A stretch of DNA of 64,000 nt. Source: Streptomyces flavidovirens DSM 40150 (GTDB taxonomy: Bacteria; Actinomycetota; Actinomycetes; Streptomycetales; Streptomycetaceae). The notes under the pieces are model-generated. The model did no database searches and was not told where the DNA came from. It saw only the letters and a list, made by a program, of their open reading frames with translations. Made by a program: the position numbers and the translations under genes. The stretch is from positions 310,001-374,000 of the forward strand of contig NZ_AUBE01000003.1 of assembly GCF_000429085.1 (NCBI RefSeq), given 5' to 3'. Shown piece after piece: positions 60,551 to 64,000 of this stretch (its first letter is position 1; every line of letters begins with the position of its first letter).

Positions 60551-61408
60551 ATGGGCTGGGCGGTCCTCTACATCGCGTTCGGAGTTGTCGCACTGTGGCT
60601 GCTCGGTGAAGTGCTGTTGCAGTACAAGGCGCGGCTGAGGTGGCGGCTGCTGGCCTTCGCCGGCTTCATGGGTGTGGTCCTCGGTGTGCTCATGCCGTCC
60701 GTGATCGTGATCGCGGGCGGCGCTGTCGCCTTCGCGGTCGGCCAGACGTACGTCACGCTGTCGTTCCGCCGCGGCTTCTCGACCGGCTGGGCGATCGGCG
60801 GCAAGCCGGGCGAGAGCCGCCGCCGCAAGCGCGGTGCGCGGCCCGTCGGGCAGGAGCCCACGCTGGAGGTGTCGGACCTCGAGTACGAGCCGGTGGCCCC
60901 ACCGGAGCCGGTGTTCGCGGCGACGCAGCCGCTGCCGGACGAGACCGGGCAGTACGGCGTGTACGACGTGGCGGCGTACGCGGCCGGTCAGCAGCAGCCC
61001 CAGAGTGACGCGTTCGGCGCCGGCTACGACACGTACGACACCTATTCCGGCTACGACCAGCAGCCGAACCAGGAGACGTACACCGGCCAGTACGACTACT
61101 CGCCCGGCCAGCAGCAGTACGCCGCCTACTCGGACCCGTACATCGGCACCCAGCAGTACGGCACCCAGCAATACGGCACGCAGGAGTACGGGACGCAGGA
61201 GTACGGCGGCCAGCCGTACGGCACGCAGGAGTACGGCGGTCAGGACTACGGAGCCCAGCAGTACGGCAACGAGACACCGCCCGGCGGTGTGTGGGTGCCG
61301 CAGCAGCGCGACGGCGAGCAGCAGCCCTTCGGAACCGAGCAGCAGCCCCAGGAGCCGTACCAGAACGGCTACGACACCACCGGCTACAACGAGCAGTACC
61401 GCTACTGA
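60551..61408 (+). CDS. Membrane protein with Tyr/Gly/Gln-rich prion-like tail
   Basis: 285 residues. Two N-terminal helices (WAVLYIAFGVVALWLLGEVL and LLAFAGFMGVVLGVLMPSVI) anchor it, followed by a basic stretch (SRRRKRGARPVG). The C-terminal 150 residues are low complexity, rich in Tyr, Gly and Gln, with about seven consecutive pentads of the form YGxQx (YGTQQ, YGTQE, YGGQP, YGAQQ; DNA 61155-61270). Composition resembles FUS-like prion domains. GAGAGGGGC precedes the ATG. It has no catalytic motif. The gene stands alone between metF and a convergent oxidoreductase. Confidence 0.82.
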   Translation: MGWAVLYIAFGVVALWLLGEVLLQYKARLRWRLLAFAGFMGVVLGVLMPSVIVIAGGAVAFAVGQTYVTLSFRRGFSTGWAIGGKPGESRRRKRGARPVGQEPTLEVSDLEYEPVAPPEPVFAATQPLPDETGQYGVYDVAAYAAGQQQPQSDAFGAGYDTYDTYSGYDQQPNQETYTGQYDYSPGQQQYAAYSDPYIGTQQYGTQQYGTQEYGTQEYGGQPYGTQEYGGQDYGAQQYGNETPPGGVWVPQQRDGEQQPFGTEQQPQEPYQNGYDTTGYNEQYRY

Positions 61409-61469
61409 ACCTGACCTGACGGTCCCGTAGCCCTCCAGTCCCAGCCCTGCCCTGGCCCTGCAGCGCCCC

Positions 61470-62978
61470 CTACTGCGAGCCCCGGAAGCCCTCTCCCTCG
61501 ACTACGAGCCCCGCGACGAGAGCGCCCGACATCCCGGCGTGCGCCAGGCCGCCGCCCGGATGCGCCCAGCCTCCGGCCAGCAGGAGGCCGGGCAGCCGCG
61601 TGCTGTTGCCCGGGTGCAGCAGACGGCCTCCGGCCCCCGCCAGCGAGGGAGCCGGCACGGAACCCCCCGGTGCGCCGGTCGCCTCCGCCGTGTCGGCCGG
61701 GGTGCGGACCTCGCGCCACAGCAGGCGCTCCCGCAGGTCCGGCACGGCCGCGAGGGCGGCCCCGACCACCTTGTCGGCGTACCGCGCGACCAGCGCTTCG
61801 TCCGTCCAGTCGACGGGCCCCTGCGGGGCGACGGCCGTCGTGAGCGTGACGGCCTCGTGCGCGTCGTCCGGGCGGGTCAGCGGGTCGTCGGGCCGCAGCA
61901 CCGTGACGGTGGGGCGCTCGGCGTGCTCGCCGGCGAAAGCCGCCGACGCCTCCGCGCCGGCGTCGGGGGAGTGGACCACCGTCCGGTGCGCGGTGCCGTC
62001 CTGGCGGCCGCCGCGCAGCGCGAGGAACACGGTGAGCCGGCTCGGGGGCACAGGTCCCGGAACGACGTCGCCCGAGGCCCACACCTCGCGCCCGGGTGTC
62101 ATGCCGCCGAGCAGCCGGGGGTCGCCCCCGAAGACCACCGAGTCCGCTTCGGCGACCGTGCCGTCGGCCAGTTCCACGCCCGCCGCGCGGCCGTCCTTCT
62201 CCGTGACCGCGACGACCTCGGCGCCGAAGGCGAACTCGACCTTCCGGGCCAGGCACCGTTCGTACAGTGCCCGCGCCAGCTCCCGCATCCCGCCGCGCAC
62301 GTACCAACTGCCGAAAGTCTGCTCCATGTACGGCAGGACGGCGGCGGCCGCGGGTGCGGTGCGCGGATCGAGTCCGTACGCCAGGGCGTAACTGTCCAGC
62401 AGGGCGGCCAGCCGGGGGTCCGCCAGCTCCCACGCGCCGATCTCCGCGACCGTGGCCGCCCGGCGGTCGCGGCGCAGCATCCTGCGCCGGGGCACCGAGG
62501 GGTACGGGTCACGGCCGAGCACCCGCCAGTCCGGGAGCAGCGGTTCTTCGAGCAGCGGCCGTCTGGTCCGGTCCCACGCGTCGCGGGCCCGGTTCAGGAA
62601 TTCGCCCCAGCGCTCACCGGCCCCGGCGCCGAGTGCCGCGTCCAGCGCGGAAACGACTCCGGCGCGCGACGCGTTGGGCAGGGAGATATCCGTACCGTCG
62701 TCGAAGAGATGGCGGCTCGCCGGGTCCACCGGGGTGAGCCCGACGCACTGCTCAAAGGATTCCTTGCCGGTCTTGGCGAACAGGTCCCGGTACACGGCGG
62801 GCAGGTGCAGCAGGCCCGGCCCCGTGTCGAAGACGAAGCCGTCCCGCTCGAACCTGCCCAGCGCGCCGCCGTACGTCGCCGCGCGCTCGTACACCGCCAC
62901 GCGGTGGCCCGCGACGGCCAGCCGGGCGGCGGACGCCATCGCGCCCATCCCGGAGCCGATCACCACAATCCGTGCCAT
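61470..62978 (-). CDS. CrtI-like FAD-dependent desaturase/isomerase
   Basis: 502 residues of the phytoene-desaturase-like family. The dinucleotide motif VVIGSGMGAMASAARLA starts the protein, followed by the Glu/Arg segment VYERAATYGGALG. The C-terminal FAD signature LLLAGGWAHPGGGLAHAGMSG is clear. Carotene-biosynthesis partners (crtB, crtE) are absent, so it may act on another isoprenoid. The ATG at 62978 lies 7 bases after TAAAGT (62986-62991 on the minus strand) with no ribosome-binding site, a leaderless pattern. Confidence 0.87.
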   Translation of the reverse strand: MARIVVIGSGMGAMASAARLAVAGHRVAVYERAATYGGALGRFERDGFVFDTGPGLLHLPAVYRDLFAKTGKESFEQCVGLTPVDPASRHLFDDGTDISLPNASRAGVVSALDAALGAGAGERWGEFLNRARDAWDRTRRPLLEEPLLPDWRVLGRDPYPSVPRRRMLRRDRRAATVAEIGAWELADPRLAALLDSYALAYGLDPRTAPAAAAVLPYMEQTFGSWYVRGGMRELARALYERCLARKVEFAFGAEVVAVTEKDGRAAGVELADGTVAEADSVVFGGDPRLLGGMTPGREVWASGDVVPGPVPPSRLTVFLALRGGRQDGTAHRTVVHSPDAGAEASAAFAGEHAERPTVTVLRPDDPLTRPDDAHEAVTLTTAVAPQGPVDWTDEALVARYADKVVGAALAAVPDLRERLLWREVRTPADTAEATGAPGGSVPAPSLAGAGGRLLHPGNSTRLPGLLLAGGWAHPGGGLAHAGMSGALVAGLVVEGEGFRGSQ

Positions 62979-62991
62979 GCCAGGGACTTTA

Positions 62992-63292
62992 GCGGCCGCC
63001 ACTGACAGCCCGGCCGCGGCAGGGGAGTACGGGCGCGGACGCGCTCGTCACCAGTCCCGTCCGGTGCGGCTGGGGGCGCGCACACAGGCGTGAGTATCCG
63101 TACCTAGTACCGGAGATGAGTAGCTGCGCGGATGGGCTCTCACCTGCGCAGACGGCAGAGTGGGGACCACGGAAGGGGCGCGGCGCCCGCACCGCCGACA
63201 CGGGGCGGCGGAGCGGCGCGGCTCCCCTGCCGCAGCGGGGGTGTTACGGGGGTCGGGGGACCCGCGGGGGCCCACGGGGGGAGCACAGAAAG
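62992..63292. other. Gene-free region upstream of the CrtI-like gene
   Basis: This stretch holds the oxidoreductase promoter and the motif TCCGTACCTAGTACCGGA (about 63098-63115), an imperfect palindrome around GTAC-CTA-GTAC, flanked by GAGTA (63091) and GATGAGTA (63115). It could bind the TetR protein encoded next door. The remainder is G-rich sequence with no gene I can support. Confidence 0.4.
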
Positions 63293-63341
63293 ACGCCGGT
63301 CCGGCGGGGCTCGGGGGGATCGAGCCTCGCCGGACCGGCGT
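63293..63341. terminator. Strong terminator of the TetR gene
   Basis: 20-base arms (ACGCCGGTCCGGCGGGGCTC and GAGCCTCGCCGGACCGGCGT) pair with one mismatch around a 9-base loop, 22 bases past the tetR stop, and are flanked by AAAG and TTTT. Confidence 0.88.
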
Positions 63342-63362
63342 TTTCGCTGTGCGCGCGTTTCC

Positions 63363-63980
63363 CTAGCGGCGGCCGCTCACCCGGCCGTGCAGCAGCAGAG
63401 ACAGCGCGGAGTGCACGTCGTCGATCGTCCGCTCCCGCTGGAACGCCTGCCAGTCGAGCGCCGCCACCAGCACCATGCCGACCAGGGCCGCCGCCGTCAG
63501 CGGAATGTCGATCTCCTTGCTGAGCTCGCCGTTCTCGACGCCCTCGCGCAGCACCGTCTCGACGACGGCGACAGCCTCCTGCCGTACCACCAGGAGCGTC
63601 GACTGCCAGGCCCTGTTGGTGCGCCACAGTTCCGCGACGTAGAGCTGGGTGAAGGCCGGATAGCGGTCGATGAAACCGAGGCCGGCCCTGATCATCGCGT
63701 CGAGGGCCTCCACCTTGGTGCCTTCGCGCTCAGCCGTCTCGTCGGCCGCGGCCTGAAGGGACGCGGTGAGCAGTCCGACTCCGTGCCGCAGCAGCTCTTC
63801 GAAGAGCTCGGTCTTGCTCTTGAAGTTGTAGTAGACCGTGCCCTTCGCGACCCCGGCGCGCTCGGCGATCTCGTCCACCGTCGTCGAGGAGAAACCCTGC
63901 TCCGCGATGAGAGTGACGGCCGCCTCGTAGAGCTTCTGCCGGGTGACCTGGCGGCGCGTGCTGCTGCTGTCCATGGACAT
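63363..63980 (-). CDS. TetR-family transcriptional regulator
   Basis: 205 residues. The N-terminal helix-turn-helix (TRQKLYEAAVTLIAEQGFSSTTVDEIAERAGVAKGTVYYNF region, residues about 13-55) is textbook TetR, and the all-helical C-terminal ligand domain contains GLGFIDRYPAFTQLYVAELW. Ligand and targets are unknown; the CrtI-like gene or a locus beyond the window edge are candidates. ATGs at 63980 and 63974 are both possible starts; I chose the first. The gene lies at the window edge, so its promoter is not fully visible. Confidence 0.92.
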   Translation of the reverse strand: MSMDSSSTRRQVTRQKLYEAAVTLIAEQGFSSTTVDEIAERAGVAKGTVYYNFKSKTELFEELLRHGVGLLTASLQAAADETAEREGTKVEALDAMIRAGLGFIDRYPAFTQLYVAELWRTNRAWQSTLLVVRQEAVAVVETVLREGVENGELSKEIDIPLTAAALVGMVLVAALDWQAFQRERTIDDVHSALSLLLHGRVSGRR

Positions 63981-64000
63981 GATTCTCACAGGCTGAGCTC

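Noticed and set aside
61470..62978. Carotenoid biosynthesis cluster
   Set aside because: Only one CrtI-like oxidoreductase is present; crtB, crtE and crtY homologues are absent.
61539..63005. 488-codon open frame antisense to the CrtI-like gene
   Set aside because: The minus-strand product has a clean FAD motif and a C-terminal family signature; the antisense product does not.
63116..63523. 135-codon plus-strand ORF overlapping the tetR terminator
   Set aside because: It runs through a strong hairpin and antisense to tetR, with no ribosome-binding site or domain.

Overview
The window is chromosomal DNA from a high-GC actinobacterium, almost certainly Streptomyces or a close relative. The evidence is very GC-rich third codon positions, frequent GTG/TTG starts, many genes overlapping as ATGA/GTGA, a qcrCAB-ctaCDEF respiratory cluster, a PASTA kinase, a MacS-type sensor kinase, and a glucokinase preceded by an SCO2127-like gene. 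I see no tRNA, rRNA, insertion sequence, prophage or CRISPR array. This is conserved core chromosome, not an acquired island.

Layout. 0-9 kb: the end of an RND efflux pump, a YCII protein, nadA, erpA, an anchored unknown protein, a small unknown gene, a PfkB-family (AdoK-like) kinase, and a cysteine desulfurase fused to a TusA domain. 9-18.5 kb: aa3 oxidase genes ctaC-ctaD-ctaF, an L,D-transpeptidase, a receiver-domain protein, ctaE, and the bcc complex qcrC-qcrA-qcrB. 18.6-25 kb: trpD, a SAM-IV-like riboswitch with a class V aminotransferase gene, a stand-alone Lrp domain, a rhomboid protease, a zinc-ribbon protein and a NYN-domain protein. 24.5-34 kb: two tandem NlpC/P60 cell-wall hydrolases, a metalloprotease lipoprotein, GT87 and PimB-like mannosyltransferase candidates, a tandem-repeat array and a FadD-type ligase. 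34-44.5 kb: phosphoesterase, SRPBCC protein, ArsA-like ATPase, SCO2127-like gene with glkA, nuclease-fold protein, esterase, PlsC acyltransferase, a MacRS-like two-component pair and phosphofructokinase. 44.8-54 kb: a PhzE-type TrpE-TrpG fusion under a Trp-codon attenuator, class II DAHP synthase, the iron genes bfd and bfr, a sulfite-oxidase-like enzyme, a copper-box-linked DUF4396 protein, endonuclease IV and a PASTA kinase. 54-64 kb: thiOSG under a TPP riboswitch, a flavoprotein, an Rv2175c-like DNA-binding protein, thiE, metF, a membrane protein with a Tyr/Gly/Gln-rich tail, a CrtI-like oxidoreductase and a TetR regulator.

How the parts fit. Gene content follows the mycobacterial Rv2172c-Rv2204c neighbourhood (erpA, adoK, cta/qcr, trpD, NlpC, pimB, fadD15, SRPBCC, ArsA, PlsC, aroG, pknL, Rv2175c, metF). 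Respiration, envelope-lipid mannosylation and aromatic synthesis are therefore linked here by ancient synteny. Regulation is dense: SAM, TPP and possibly c-di-AMP RNA switches, a Trp attenuator, a DmdR-type iron box, a CsoR-type copper box, and several unassigned palindromes. Ten or more genes have a TANNNT -10 element 6-8 bases before the start codon and are probably leaderless. The least explained items are the paired palindromes at 6.4 kb, the start-codon palindrome of ctaE, the 11-bp iterons between trpE and the DAHP synthase gene, the 31.6-kb repeat array, the metF promoter repeats, and the prion-like membrane protein at 60.5 kb.
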